Below are positions 51,328 to 61,037 of a stretch of 64,000 bases of DNA, in pieces. Origin of the DNA: Methylocella silvestris (GTDB lineage Bacteria; Pseudomonadota; Alphaproteobacteria; Rhizobiales; Beijerinckiaceae); the NCBI RefSeq assembly GCF_002891535.1, contig NZ_PDZR01000020.1, positions 21,083 to 85,082 of the forward strand, given 5' to 3'. The notes below the pieces were generated by a model. It saw nothing but the letters and a program-made list of their open reading frames with translations, was not told where the DNA came from and did no database searches. Position 1 is the first letter of the stretch; each line of letters begins with the position of its first letter. A program made the translations under genes and the position numbers.

Positions 51328-52677
51328 CTATTTTCCGATGCAAAATTTGGAAAAAATATCGCCAAGGACGTCTTCTACATCAACCCGCCCGACGAGTCTC
51401 TCCAGCGCGAAAAGAGCCGCCCGCAAATCCTCGGCGATGATCTCCACCGCCAGATCAGGATTGGACTGGATGCGCGCCAAAGCGCCTTCCGCCTCGGCGA
51501 TCGATTTCCGATGGCGTTCCTGCGTAATGATCCCCTCGTGACCCGCCCCGCCGGCTTGCCCGGCAAAATGCGTCAGCCGATCGAGCAAAATATCGAGATT
51601 GAGACCGCTCGCCGCGCTAACGCACAGCCCCACACTGGGCACAGCGTCTGGCGCCAGGTCCGCTTTGGTCGCGATCCGCCAAAGCTCAGGACCGCCAAGC
51701 CGCTCGTCAGGCGCCTGACCGTCGCCAATTTCGCTCAGCCAAAGCACAAGATCAGCTTTCTGCGCCCGCGCCAGGGCGCGCGAGACCCCGATTTGCTCAA
51801 CAGGATCCGCTGTCTCGCGCAGGCCCGCGGTGTCGATCAACAGCGCCGCATAGCCGCCAAGATCGAGCTCCACCTCGAGCACATCGCGTGTAGTTCCCGC
51901 GTGTTTCGACACAATCGCCACATCGCGACGAGCCAGAGCGTTGAGCAGCGTCGATTTCCCTGCATTCGGCGGCCCGGCGATGACGATGGTCAGCCCCTCC
52001 CTGATCCGCTCGCCCGCGCGGGCCGCATCGAGCTCGCTCCGCAATTCGGCGAGCACAGGCGCAATGATGGGCGCCACATCGAGCGCGGGCGCGGCGGCGA
52101 CATCGCCTTCATCGGAAAAATCAATGTCGGCGGCGATCCGTGCGGAGGCCTCAATCAAGGCGGCTCGCCAGCGCCCGGCGCGCCGCCCCAGCAACCCCTC
52201 CGTCTGCCGCAACGCCTGGCGCCGCTGCGCCGCGGTTTCGGCGGCGACAAGATCGCCGATCCCCTCGACCTGCCCAAGATCGAGCTTGCCATTCATTAAA
52301 GCGCGCCGCGAAAACTCGCCGGCCTCTGCCGCGCGGGCTCCGTCAATCGAGCCGATTGCAGCGATCAGCCCGGCGACCACCGCCCGTCCGCCGTGGACGT
52401 GAAATTCGGCGCCGTCTTCGCCGGTATAGCTACGCGGCGCTTGGAAAAAAATGACGAGCCCTTGATCGATCGGCTCGCCTGTCGCCGGATCTCGGAAGGT
52501 TGCCAGCGTCGCGACCCGAGGAGCGGGCAGGCGCCCCGCGACGGTCTTGACAATCGCGCCGCTGATCGGTCCCGTAAGGCGCAGAATCGCAATCGCCGCT
52601 CGGCTCGCCCCCGAGGCGACGGCGAAGATCGTATCTCCGCTGCGCCCAATCGGCGCGGAACCCTCTGACCCATTCAA
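51328..52677 (-). CDS. mnmE: tRNA modification GTPase MnmE
   Basis: A 449-residue GTPase (TrmE). The N-terminal formyl-THF domain has DTIFAVASGASRAAIAILRL and SYTGEDGAEFHVHGG. The central GTPase has P-loop GPPNAGKSTLLNAL, GTTRDV and DTAGLRET. The C-terminus is the canonical FCIGK with its essential Cys. The partner is MnmG, encoded next. The start is probably the TTG at 52677, which has GGGGAG seven bases ahead; an earlier TTG at 52692 has no ribosome-binding site. It is divergent from the YyaL-like gene, with about 76 bases for both promoters. Confidence 0.95.
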   Translation of the reverse strand: MNGSEGSAPIGRSGDTIFAVASGASRAAIAILRLTGPISGAIVKTVAGRLPAPRVATLATFRDPATGEPIDQGLVIFFQAPRSYTGEDGAEFHVHGGRAVVAGLIAAIGSIDGARAAEAGEFSRRALMNGKLDLGQVEGIGDLVAAETAAQRRQALRQTEGLLGRRAGRWRAALIEASARIAADIDFSDEGDVAAAPALDVAPIIAPVLAELRSELDAARAGERIREGLTIVIAGPPNAGKSTLLNALARRDVAIVSKHAGTTRDVLEVELDLGGYAALLIDTAGLRETADPVEQIGVSRALARAQKADLVLWLSEIGDGQAPDERLGGPELWRIATKADLAPDAVPSVGLCVSAASGLNLDILLDRLTHFAGQAGGAGHEGIITQERHRKSIAEAEGALARIQSNPDLAVEIIAEDLRAALFALERLVGRVDVEDVLGDIFSKFCIGK

Positions 52678-52753
52678 CGCCGGACTCCCCAAGGCTATAT
52701 AAAGTTTGTAAATAGCCTGTCTTGCACATCGCCGACGGCAAGGATCTCAAGCC

Positions 52754-54826
52754 ATGTCAGCCCAAGCCATGCCCGCCAATGAACTCGGCCAAGCGGCGAG
52801 CCCCTACCTGCTGCAGCACGCCAATAATCCCGTGCATTGGCGCATGTGGTCGGAGGCGGCGCTCGCCGAGGCCTCCGCGCAGGGAAAACCGATCCTGCTC
52901 TCCGTCGGCTACGCGGCCTGCCACTGGTGCCACGTCATGGCCCATGAAAGCTTCGAGGACGAAGCGACTGCCGCCGTCATGAACGAGCTCTTCGTGAATA
53001 TCAAGGTCGATCGCGAGGAACGGCCGGATATCGATCATATCTATATGCAGGCGCTGCACGCTTTCGGCGAGCGCGGCGGCTGGCCGCTCACCATGTTCCT
53101 GACGCCAAAGGGCGAGCCGTTCTGGGGCGGCACCTATTTTCCCAAGACCGAGCAATATGGCCGCCCGGCCTTCGTCACCGTGCTGCGCACGGTTGCCCAC
53201 GCGTTCCATGAGGAGCCGCACCGGATCGCCGCCAATGTCGGCGCGGTTCGGCGCAATCTTGCAAAAACGCCGACCGCCGGTGGCGGCGATTTCTCGCTCG
53301 CGCAAATGGACGATATCGCCGCGCAGCTCGTGACCGCGGTCGACACCGTCGACGGCGGCCTCAAGGGCGCGCCGAAATTCCCCAATACGCCGATCCTCGA
53401 AATGCTGTGGCGCGCCGGCGCCCGCACCGGCAATGCCGCCTACGGCGAAGCGATGCGGCTGGCGCTCGAAAAAATGTCGGAAGGCGGCATCTACGACCAT
53501 CTCGGCGGCGGCTATGCCCGCTATTCGACCGACGATCGCTGGCTCGTGCCGCATTTCGAGAAGATGCTCTACGATAATGCGCAGATCCTTGAATGCCTGG
53601 CGCTCTGCTTCGACGCCTTCAAGGATGATTTGTTCCTGCAGCGCGCGCGCGAAACGGTCTCCTGGCTCGAACGCGAAATGACCAATCCGGGCGGCGCCTT
53701 CAGCGCCAGCCTCGACGCCGATTCCGAAGGGGTTGAAGGCAAATTCTACGTCTGGACGTTCGACGAGCTCGTCGCGGCGCTTGGCGCCGACGAGGCGCGA
53801 TTCTTCGGCAAATTCTACAACGCCGCACGGATCGGCAATTGGGTCGACGCCCATTATCCAAACGGCGTCACGATTTTGAACCGGCTCGAATCGGCGCGGC
53901 CAACCGCCGAGGAAGAGGCGCGTCTTGCCCCCTTGCGGCAGAAACTTTTCGACCGGCGCGAGGCGCGCGTCCACCCCGGACTCGACGACAAGATCATGGC
54001 CGACTGGAACGGTTTGATGATCGCCGCACTCGTCAACGCCGCAACGCTCACCGGCGAGCACCATTGGGTCGCGCTCGCCGCGCGCGCCTATGATTTCATC
54101 GTCGGAACCATGCTCTATCGCGACGGGGAGGGATTAACCCGCCTCGCCCATAGTTTTCGCGCAGGCGTTCTCGTCAAGCCAGGTCTTGCGCTCGACTACG
54201 CCGCCATGATGCGCGCGGCGCTGACGTTATATGAAGTTCGTAATTTAAAGGGGTTCGCAGCGACGCGCGATTACCTTTCCGACGCGCGCGCCTTTGCGCA
54301 GACGCTCGAGGCCTGTCATGTCGATCCAGACTCAGGGCTCATCGCGATGGCGGCGAAGGATGCCGCCGACGTCATCGTCAAGCTCGCGCCGACGGCGGAC
54401 GACGCCATCCCCAACGCCCATCCGGTCTATCTTGGCGCCCTGATCCGGCTCGCAGGCGTCGCCGGCGACCAGAGCGCGGTCAATCGCGCCGACAAACTCA
54501 TCAAGGCGATGATTCCGTCGATACGGGGAAATATCGTCGGCCACGCCGGGACCCTCAATGCCCTGGATCTGAGGCTGCGCGTCAAGGAGATCGTCACGGC
54601 GGGGCCTGCCCGCGCCGCGCTTTACGAGACGGCGCTGGCCGCTCCCTTCCTCGACCGGACCGTGATGGACATCGACCGGCCGGAGGAGATTCCGGCGACC
54701 CATCCGGCGCGCGCGCAGCAGGACGTCGCGGGCGAGGCCGCCGCCTTCCTTTGTGCGGGAGGCGCCTGCTCGCTTCCCGTGCATGACGTCGAGAACCTGC
54801 GCCAGCTGCTGGCGAGCGGCGCGTAG
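52754..54826 (+). CDS. thioredoxin-domain protein, YyaL/DUF255 family
   Basis: A 690-residue protein of the DUF255/YyaL (SPATA20-like) family. The N-terminal thioredoxin-like domain carries SVGYAACHWCHVMAHESFED with a CHWC motif, and the opening ASPYLLQHANNPVHW is diagnostic. The rest is an alpha/alpha-toroid resembling N-acylglucosamine epimerase-type folds (GGIYDHLGGGYARYSTDDRW). The role is unknown; redox or sugar-related functions have been suggested. The ATG at 52754 has AAGGA upstream. The length is normal and it appears to be transcribed alone. Confidence 0.92.
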   Translation: MSAQAMPANELGQAASPYLLQHANNPVHWRMWSEAALAEASAQGKPILLSVGYAACHWCHVMAHESFEDEATAAVMNELFVNIKVDREERPDIDHIYMQALHAFGERGGWPLTMFLTPKGEPFWGGTYFPKTEQYGRPAFVTVLRTVAHAFHEEPHRIAANVGAVRRNLAKTPTAGGGDFSLAQMDDIAAQLVTAVDTVDGGLKGAPKFPNTPILEMLWRAGARTGNAAYGEAMRLALEKMSEGGIYDHLGGGYARYSTDDRWLVPHFEKMLYDNAQILECLALCFDAFKDDLFLQRARETVSWLEREMTNPGGAFSASLDADSEGVEGKFYVWTFDELVAALGADEARFFGKFYNAARIGNWVDAHYPNGVTILNRLESARPTAEEEARLAPLRQKLFDRREARVHPGLDDKIMADWNGLMIAALVNAATLTGEHHWVALAARAYDFIVGTMLYRDGEGLTRLAHSFRAGVLVKPGLALDYAAMMRAALTLYEVRNLKGFAATRDYLSDARAFAQTLEACHVDPDSGLIAMAAKDAADVIVKLAPTADDAIPNAHPVYLGALIRLAGVAGDQSAVNRADKLIKAMIPSIRGNIVGHAGTLNALDLRLRVKEIVTAGPARAALYETALAAPFLDRTVMDIDRPEEIPATHPARAQQDVAGEAAAFLCAGGACSLPVHDVENLRQLLASGA

Positions 54827-54979
54827 GTCGGACGCCATCAGCGAATTCCCTGACGACGCTTTATTAGTTTAGCTTCAGATTGGCGGAAGCCGGCATTTAT
54901 TCGGGGCAAGACTACGCCTCCAGCATCATCCGGATCAACAACGCCCTGCGTCACGATGGGCCAACGGGATGGAAACCCA

Positions 54980-56122
54980 ATGCGCTCAAGACATGGATTA
55001 TCGGCGCGTGCGCGCCTTCGCCAGATGATTGCAGCCTGCGCCGCGGCGGCGCTTGCGTTTGCCTCATCCGCGCAGGCCTGCACCAGCTTTTTACTGAAAA
55101 CCTCGGACGGCGGCGCGGTCTACGGCCGCACAATGGAGTTTGGGTTTCAGCTGCAGTCGCAGGCGATCGTGATCCCACGCCATATGGACATCGCCGGAAC
55201 GGGTCCGGGCGGCAAGGCCGGACATAATTGGCAGACGCTTTACGCCGCTGTCGGGCTCAACGCCTTTGGCGTCAGCGTGCTGACCGACGGCGTGAATGAG
55301 AAAGGCCTCGCCGGGGGGATTCTTTATTTTCCGGGCTACGCCGTTTACGCCGACCCGGACAAGACCGAACCCGCCACTGCGGTGGCGCCATGGGAGTTTT
55401 TGACCTGGGCGCTCACCAGTTTCGCGACCGTCGCCGAAGTGAAGGCGGCGCTCGCCGACATCGCCATCATCGACGTCCAGGAGCCCGAACTCGGCATCAC
55501 GCCGCCATTTCACTATACGCTTCACGATGCGAGCGGCGCCTCGATCGTGATCGAGCCGCTCGGGGGCAAGCTCAAGGTCTATGACAATCCGATCGGGGTC
55601 ATGACCAATGCCCCGCCATTCGATTGGCATATGACCAATTTGAAGAACTACGTAAAATTATCCGCCAGGAACGCGCCGCCGCTCACGATCGATGGGCTGA
55701 CGATCACCTCCTTCGGCCAGGGCTCGGGGCTGCTCGGCATTCCCGGCGATCCAACTCCGCCATCGCGTTTCATCCGGGCGCTCGGCTATGTCGTTTCGGC
55801 AAAAAAACTGCCGAGCGGCGACGAAAGCGTGCGTCTTGCCGAGCATATCCTCAATAATTTCGACATCCCGCTCGGGTTTATCCGCGGCGACGGCGCCGAG
55901 GAGACGTCCCATCCCTGGGAGTTCACCCAATGGACCTCGATCGCCGACCTCAAGACCAGGCGCTATTACGTAAAGACCTATGACGATCAGGTTCTGCGCG
56001 GCGTCGATCTGATGAGCTTTGATCTCGACGCCAGGGAAGTTCGCGCGGCGGAGTTAAAACCCCTTCCGACGCCGCCAGCCTTGCCATTCAGTCCGCCGGG
56101 AAAGACTGGGGCCGGCAAATAG
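54980..56122 (+). CDS. exported choloylglycine hydrolase family (Ntn amidase)
   Basis: A 380-residue linear-amide C-N hydrolase. A signal peptide (MIAACAAAALAFASSAQA) ends right before Cys, which is the expected N-terminal nucleophile of the mature enzyme (CTSFLLKTSDGGAVYGRTME). The conserved GRTMEF, GMNEKGL-like DGVNEKGLAGG and late NNFDIPLG/ETSHPWEFTQW segments follow. The family cleaves bile-salt amides, penicillin V or acyl-homoserine lactones; in a non-gut bacterium the latter or other amides are more likely. I chose the ATG at 54980, closest to the signal peptide; an ATG at 54956 is an alternative. Signal-peptidase cleavage would itself expose the catalytic Cys. Confidence 0.92.
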   Translation: MRSRHGLSARARLRQMIAACAAAALAFASSAQACTSFLLKTSDGGAVYGRTMEFGFQLQSQAIVIPRHMDIAGTGPGGKAGHNWQTLYAAVGLNAFGVSVLTDGVNEKGLAGGILYFPGYAVYADPDKTEPATAVAPWEFLTWALTSFATVAEVKAALADIAIIDVQEPELGITPPFHYTLHDASGASIVIEPLGGKLKVYDNPIGVMTNAPPFDWHMTNLKNYVKLSARNAPPLTIDGLTITSFGQGSGLLGIPGDPTPPSRFIRALGYVVSAKKLPSGDESVRLAEHILNNFDIPLGFIRGDGAEETSHPWEFTQWTSIADLKTRRYYVKTYDDQVLRGVDLMSFDLDAREVRAAELKPLPTPPALPFSPPGKTGAGK

Positions 56123-56221
56123 ATATACACAATTTTATAGTGTACGATTATTTAGGGAGCGGATTACTGCTCGCCCGGCAAGCTGCGCGGCTTTGGTGGA
56201 TCGGATCGAGATGAGTTGCTG

Positions 56222-57286
56222 CTAGGGACCGCCGAAACGGGCCCGCGCCCAGGAACGCCATTGCTGCAGCAGTTCGCTTTGCTTCTGGTCAAAGGTCGCG
56301 AGCGTCGGCGCCGTCGTCGGATCCTGCAACAGAGCGAGGCCGCGCACGGCGTAGAACCGCACGGATTCGTCGCTGTCGTTGAGCGCGGTCTTCGCAAGCG
56401 GCGCGGCGGCGTCCGGCGCGGCGATGCGGCTGAGGACAGAGGCGGCGGCGCGGCGCACAGCGACCTCTTTCGAGCCGAGCATGACGGTCAACGCCGGGAT
56501 GAGCTCTGGTGAATCCACATGCGCTTCAATGGCGTTCGCCAGTTTTGATGCGCTGAACCCGAGTGTTCCGGGATCGGCGAGGATCGGTGCGACCGATCGC
56601 ACATAGTCAATCTTTTCCTCGTCGTCCAACGCTTCATCCAACGAGAGGAGCACATATATCGCCCAAAGACGGGCGGGGAGCTGATCTGATGCGGCGATCG
56701 TCTTGAGAAGGGCGCCGGCCTCGGAATAGGGGATGGTCGTTAGCGCTTGCGCGGCCGCGTATTCGACATATTGCGCCTGGTCCTCCGGCGCGGCCGAAAT
56801 CAGGCCCTGGACCCCCTTGACCCGATCGGTCAGCGTCGCCGCAGGCGCCGTCAGAACGTCGCACAGGGCGGCCGCGACATTCGAGAGGGGGTCGGGCGCG
56901 GGGGCGCGCGCCGTGGTTTTAGTCTGAGCCGGTTGCGGCGCGGCGGCAAGCGCCGGATGATAGGGGTCTGTTACCGACCAGGCGCCGCCCTTGCCTTTGC
57001 GGCCAAGGAAGAAGACTCCATATTGCCGCTCCTCGAGCGAGCCGCGCCCGGCGTAATCCGGCGCCACCGCGATCTGGCGCGAGGGGCTCGCGCCTTTCAA
57101 AGTAGCGTCGACCGTGAGCAGGAAAGGCGCCGTTCCCTCCTGGGTCTGGGTGGCGCGGCCGATGACGATCAGGTCGGAAGCCTCTGTCATGGCCGGGACG
57201 TCTGCATCGGGCAGGAGCTCCGAATGAACAGGTCCCGTCGCCAGCCCGATCGCCAGAACGGCTGACGCAATAGCTTTCGTCTTCAT
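56222..57286 (-). CDS. exported HEAT-repeat protein of unknown function
   Basis: A 354-residue protein. A signal peptide (MKTKAIASAVLAIGLATGPV) is followed by a small beta-rich domain (SDLIVIGRATQTQEGTAPFL, about residues 35-115), an Ala/Pro-rich linker and C-terminal HEAT-like helical repeats (PALTVMLGSKEVAVRRAAAS and ALNDSDESVRFYAVRGLALL). HEAT repeats usually bind proteins; no enzyme motif is present. It starts 19 bases after the stop of the Ig-like secreted protein on the same strand, so the two are probably an operon and may work together at the periplasm or surface. Confidence 0.8.
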   Translation of the reverse strand: MKTKAIASAVLAIGLATGPVHSELLPDADVPAMTEASDLIVIGRATQTQEGTAPFLLTVDATLKGASPSRQIAVAPDYAGRGSLEERQYGVFFLGRKGKGGAWSVTDPYHPALAAAPQPAQTKTTARAPAPDPLSNVAAALCDVLTAPAATLTDRVKGVQGLISAAPEDQAQYVEYAAAQALTTIPYSEAGALLKTIAASDQLPARLWAIYVLLSLDEALDDEEKIDYVRSVAPILADPGTLGFSASKLANAIEAHVDSPELIPALTVMLGSKEVAVRRAAASVLSRIAAPDAAAPLAKTALNDSDESVRFYAVRGLALLQDPTTAPTLATFDQKQSELLQQWRSWARARFGGP

Positions 57287-57305
57287 GCCCGTCTCTCCCG
57301 CGATT

Positions 57306-58589
57306 TCAAGGACAGGTGAAAGGTTGGAAGGTCACAGCGGAGAGCGGAGACTTAATGGAGCAGTTTCGTCCGTGATCCTGGAAGAGCACCCAGGAATTCG
57401 ACATGACCTGAACGCCGCTAAGGCGGTTCGCGGCGACGCCGCCGATCCAGACACCGCCCGTCCACGAAATTACCGGTTGCGTGCAGAGCTGGTTACCGCA
57501 TTCCTTGACCGTCCCGGGGGGCTTCGCGCAGGGAACCTGCCCCAACTTTGGGAAAAGAATATTGCAGCCAGCTCCCGATTTGATCAGATCATCATGTATG
57601 TCGGTTGGATTGGCGAGCAGGGTCTGTTCCTTATTATTGCCCGCAGTCCAGTTGCTGCCGCCGGGCCATAGATTGGACGAGCCGGCGTTGAAATTCTCCC
57701 TGACCGGCACGGGAAGCGGCAATGTCTTGCCGGTCTGATCCTGCAGCAGATAGGTCGGCCGCGAATGATATCCTTGGCCGTCCTTTGAATCGACGACGCC
57801 GTTTGGCGCGAGCTTGTAGGGTTTCAGCACGGTGAGCTTGAATTCATCCGAGGTCGCTGTCCCGTCCTTGCTCTTGACCGTGACCTTCACGCTTACCGTC
57901 GGCGCGCCTGTGCCCGGGTCCGCGCTCGGCTCGACGACGACCGAATTCTTGTTCTTGGTGTCCATCGTCGCCGAATTATTGGAAAATTGCGCATATTGCG
58001 CGCCGCTGGTGATCTGCCAATTGTAGTCGGTCCCCCCCGGCGAGGTCTCGATCGTGGTCACATAGTTCTTCGGCTGCGGATCGACCCCGTTGAACCACCA
58101 GACATTGGGACACACCCCCTTGGCCGACTTCGGGCATTTGATTTCCGGCTTGATCTGGAACGAGACCGGGCAGACCGGCGTGTAGGACGCGCAGGCCTTC
58201 CCCTTGGCGCCGACAGTGAATTTCACGGTCGAGCCGGCCGCGACGTCCTTCGTCGTGTTCATGGTGACGGTCACACCATCGCCGCCCTTGAACGAAGCGG
58301 TTTTGGGACTGTATGTCACGCCCGACGGAAGCTTCGAGACCTGCAGCGTCACGGTGTCTGGGAGGAAAACGCCAATTTGCCCGTTGGTGCAGTAGAACCA
58401 GACTTGAAATGTGGTCGACTCCCCGGGCTTGATCGAATTCGGCTTCGGATATCCAGGGTCAGGCCCCGAGCACGAGCCCCTGTTGGCCGCGAGCGCCGCG
58501 CCGGAGGAGAGGCTCAAAGCCGCGCCCATGGCGACAAGGCTCAAAAAAGAGCCTCGAAAATTGCAAAATCGCTTCCTGAATTTTCTCAT
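57306..58589 (-). CDS. secreted protein of unknown function with Ig-like/beta-sandwich regions
   Basis: A 427-residue exported protein that I do not recognise. The signal peptide (GSFLSLVAMGAALSLSSGAA) is followed by beta-rich, Thr/Val/Gly-rich sequence with two Ig-like stretches (TVTLQVSKLPSGVTYSPKTA and VSVKVTVKSKDGTATSDEF). About 13 Cys residues follow the signal peptide, many in the last 90 residues, suggesting disulfides. The ATG at 58589 was chosen over a TTG at 58613 because it directly begins the signal peptide and has GGGAA upstream. It has its own candidate promoter and is followed closely by the HEAT protein gene. Confidence 0.7.
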   Translation of the reverse strand: MRKFRKRFCNFRGSFLSLVAMGAALSLSSGAALAANRGSCSGPDPGYPKPNSIKPGESTTFQVWFYCTNGQIGVFLPDTVTLQVSKLPSGVTYSPKTASFKGGDGVTVTMNTTKDVAAGSTVKFTVGAKGKACASYTPVCPVSFQIKPEIKCPKSAKGVCPNVWWFNGVDPQPKNYVTTIETSPGGTDYNWQITSGAQYAQFSNNSATMDTKNKNSVVVEPSADPGTGAPTVSVKVTVKSKDGTATSDEFKLTVLKPYKLAPNGVVDSKDGQGYHSRPTYLLQDQTGKTLPLPVPVRENFNAGSSNLWPGGSNWTAGNNKEQTLLANPTDIHDDLIKSGAGCNILFPKLGQVPCAKPPGTVKECGNQLCTQPVISWTGGVWIGGVAANRLSGVQVMSNSWVLFQDHGRNCSIKSPLSAVTFQPFTCP

Positions 58590-58759
58590 GCGGCCCGTTT
58601 CCCGGCGCTTCAAATTTCATTTCTAAATTAAATTTTAGTAATGCAACTCGTCATCGCCCATTTGGGCTATGCGCGCACTGCGGGAAACTGGACGCAAGAG
58701 ATCAGCCACCCGCAGGCCGCCGTAAAATAGATTTTTGACAATCAAATTTCTCTTATGTA

Positions 58760-58789
58760 ATTATATGTACACAATTTAATTTCTTACAA
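58760..58789 (-). promoter_or_regulatory. candidate promoter of the secreted Ig-like/HEAT gene pair
   Basis: On the minus strand TTGTAA (58789-58784) is followed after 18 bases by a perfect TATAAT (58765-58760). The block is strongly AT-rich, and the -35 overlaps the priA stop codon, so the downstream genes need not depend on priA transcription. Confidence 0.5.
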
Positions 58790-61033
58790 GAAACTTTGCG
58801 GGTCGATATCGATCGCCACTTTCACCCCGCCGCGCTGAGATGGTCCCGCCGCGAGCAATGCATGCAAAAATCCCTGCAAATCGGCCGCGCGCGGCGCGCG
58901 AATGAGCAGGCGGAAGCGGTGGCGGCCGCGCAGGATCGCGATAGGCGCCTCCGCCGGACCGAGCAAGGAGAGCTCGCCCTCATCCGGCAGCCCCCCTGCC
59001 GGCGCAAGGCTCCATCCGGCGGACTTCGGCAGATCATACGCCGCCCGCGCCAGCGCCCGGGCGAAAGCCTCGGCCGACGCTGCGTCATTGCCCGAGACGA
59101 TCAGCGCCGCAAGCCGGCCAAACGGCGGCAGACCGGCGCGGCGGCGCTGTTCGATTTCCTCGGCATAAAACTTTTCACTGTCGCCCGACAGGATCGCCCG
59201 CATCACCGGATGCTCCGGCTGGAAACTCTGCACCAGCGCGCGCCCCGGGGTCTCGAACCGGCCGGCGCGGCCGGTGACCTGCTGCAGCAGTTGAAACGTG
59301 CGCTCCGCCGCACGCGGATCGCCCGACGTCAGGCCGATATCGGCGTCGATCACGCCGACCAGCGTCAGTCCCGGAAAATTATGGCCCTTGGCGACCAGCT
59401 GCGTGCCGATCACGATATCGCAGGCGCCGCGCGCGACGGCGTCGAATTCCAGCCGCAACCGCTCCGCGCCGCCCGCCAGATCCGACGACAGGATCATGAG
59501 CCGCGCGTCGGCAAACAGCTCGGCGGCCTCCTCCTCCAGCCGCTCGACGCCCGGCCCGCACGCCATCAGGGATTCAACCGCCTCGCAATTGGGGCAAAGC
59601 TCCGGCCGGCGCTCGCTGTGACCGCAGTGGTGACAGATCAGCGCCTTGCGGAAGCGATGATCGACGAGCCAGGCCGCGCAATTCGGGCATTGGAAGCGAT
59701 GGCCGCAGCTGCGGCAGAGCGTCAGCGGCGCATAGCCGCGCCGGTTTAAAAACAGCAGCGATTGCTGGCCCTTGCCGAGATTTTCGGCGAGCGCGGCGAT
59801 CAGCGGGGGCGAAATCCATTTGCCGCGCGGCGGCGGCTTGAGCCGCATGTCGACCGCCTCGATCTTCGGCATGGCGCGCCCGCCGAAGCGCCCTTTCAGC
59901 ACCAGGCGCCGGTAGCGGCCCTGATCGGCGTTGACCCGCGTCTCAATGGAGGGCGTCGCGCTGGCGAGGATCACCGCGCATTGCTCGATCCGGCCGCGCA
60001 CCACCGCCATGTCGCGGGCGTGATAGACGACACCGTCTTCCTGCTTATAGGCGCCGTCATGCTCCTCATCGACGATGACGAGACCGAGCGTCTCGAATGG
60101 CAGAAACAGCGCCGAGCGCGCGCCGATGATGATTTTCGCCTCGCCGGAAGCGACAGCGCTCCAGATCCTTGCGCGCCGTGCGGCGCCTACCCCTGAGTGC
60201 CACTCGACCGGCGCGGCGCCAAAACGCGCGCCAAAACGGTCGACGAACTGGCTGGTCAGGGCGATCTCCGGCAGCAGCACCAGTGTCTGACGCCCGGCGC
60301 GGAGCGCGGCGGCGATCGCCTCGAAATAGGTTTCGGTCTTGCCTGAGCCTGTGACGCCTTCGAGCAGCGTCACGGAAAAGCTCTCCGCCGAGACGGCTTT
60401 CGCCAGCTCGGCGGCCGCGGCCGCCTGATCTTGCGATAGCAGCGGCTGGCGGAAATCGGGATCGCCAACCGGCGCGACGGGCTCAGGCGCCAGAGCCTCA
60501 AGCGTAAAGACTCCCTCGCGGATGAGGCCTTCTATGACCGAGGCCGAAACCCCCGCCGCCTTGGCGAGCGCCGCCTTCGTCAGCAGGCCGCCCTCTTGCG
60601 CCGCGGCCAGCGCCCGCTCCCGCGCCGGCGTAAGGCGGGCGGGAACGGCGCCGGTCGGGCGCAGACCCAGCCGCTTCGGCTCCGGCGCCGCATGAAAAGG
60701 GGCGCGGATCGCCATCCGCAGCACCATGCCGCGCGGGCTCATGCCCCAGCGCGCGACCCAGTCGATAAAGTCGCGCAGGCGGTCGCCAAGCGGGGGGATA
60801 TCGAGCCGGGCGGCGACGGCGCGCAGATTGGAGGCGCCGGGCGGGGCCGGGCGCTGCGCGAAAACGACGCCGATCGCCCGCCGTGGACCGAGCGGCGCTT
60901 CGACGAAAGCGCCGGGGACGAGGCCCATCGCGGCGGGGGCGACATAGGAATAGGCGGTGTCGACGGCAACCGGAAACAGCACGTCGACGACGGATTTTTC
61001 CGCGTCGGCCCCTGCTTTATCCAAAGGCGCCAT
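58784..61033 (-). CDS. priA: primosomal replication helicase PriA
   Basis: A 749-residue superfamily 2 helicase. The N-terminal DNA-binding domain starts VVDVLFPVAVDTAYSYVAP. Walker A is LLEGVTGSGKTETY, and the DEAH-type box is VIVDEEHDGAYKQ. A zinc-binding insert (CRSCGHRFQCPNC, then CHHCGHSERRPELCPNC) sits between the helicase lobes. GTQLVAKGHNFPGLTLVGVI and QQVTGRAGR are the C-terminal helicase motifs. PriA restarts stalled replication forks. The ATG at 61033 lies four bases after the TerC stop, so the two genes are likely co-transcribed. Confidence 0.96.
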   Translation of the reverse strand: MAPLDKAGADAEKSVVDVLFPVAVDTAYSYVAPAAMGLVPGAFVEAPLGPRRAIGVVFAQRPAPPGASNLRAVAARLDIPPLGDRLRDFIDWVARWGMSPRGMVLRMAIRAPFHAAPEPKRLGLRPTGAVPARLTPARERALAAAQEGGLLTKAALAKAAGVSASVIEGLIREGVFTLEALAPEPVAPVGDPDFRQPLLSQDQAAAAAELAKAVSAESFSVTLLEGVTGSGKTETYFEAIAAALRAGRQTLVLLPEIALTSQFVDRFGARFGAAPVEWHSGVGAARRARIWSAVASGEAKIIIGARSALFLPFETLGLVIVDEEHDGAYKQEDGVVYHARDMAVVRGRIEQCAVILASATPSIETRVNADQGRYRRLVLKGRFGGRAMPKIEAVDMRLKPPPRGKWISPPLIAALAENLGKGQQSLLFLNRRGYAPLTLCRSCGHRFQCPNCAAWLVDHRFRKALICHHCGHSERRPELCPNCEAVESLMACGPGVERLEEEAAELFADARLMILSSDLAGGAERLRLEFDAVARGACDIVIGTQLVAKGHNFPGLTLVGVIDADIGLTSGDPRAAERTFQLLQQVTGRAGRFETPGRALVQSFQPEHPVMRAILSGDSEKFYAEEIEQRRRAGLPPFGRLAALIVSGNDAASAEAFARALARAAYDLPKSAGWSLAPAGGLPDEGELSLLGPAEAPIAILRGRHRFRLLIRAPRAADLQGFLHALLAAGPSQRGGVKVAIDIDPQSFL

Positions 61034-61037
61034 GGCG

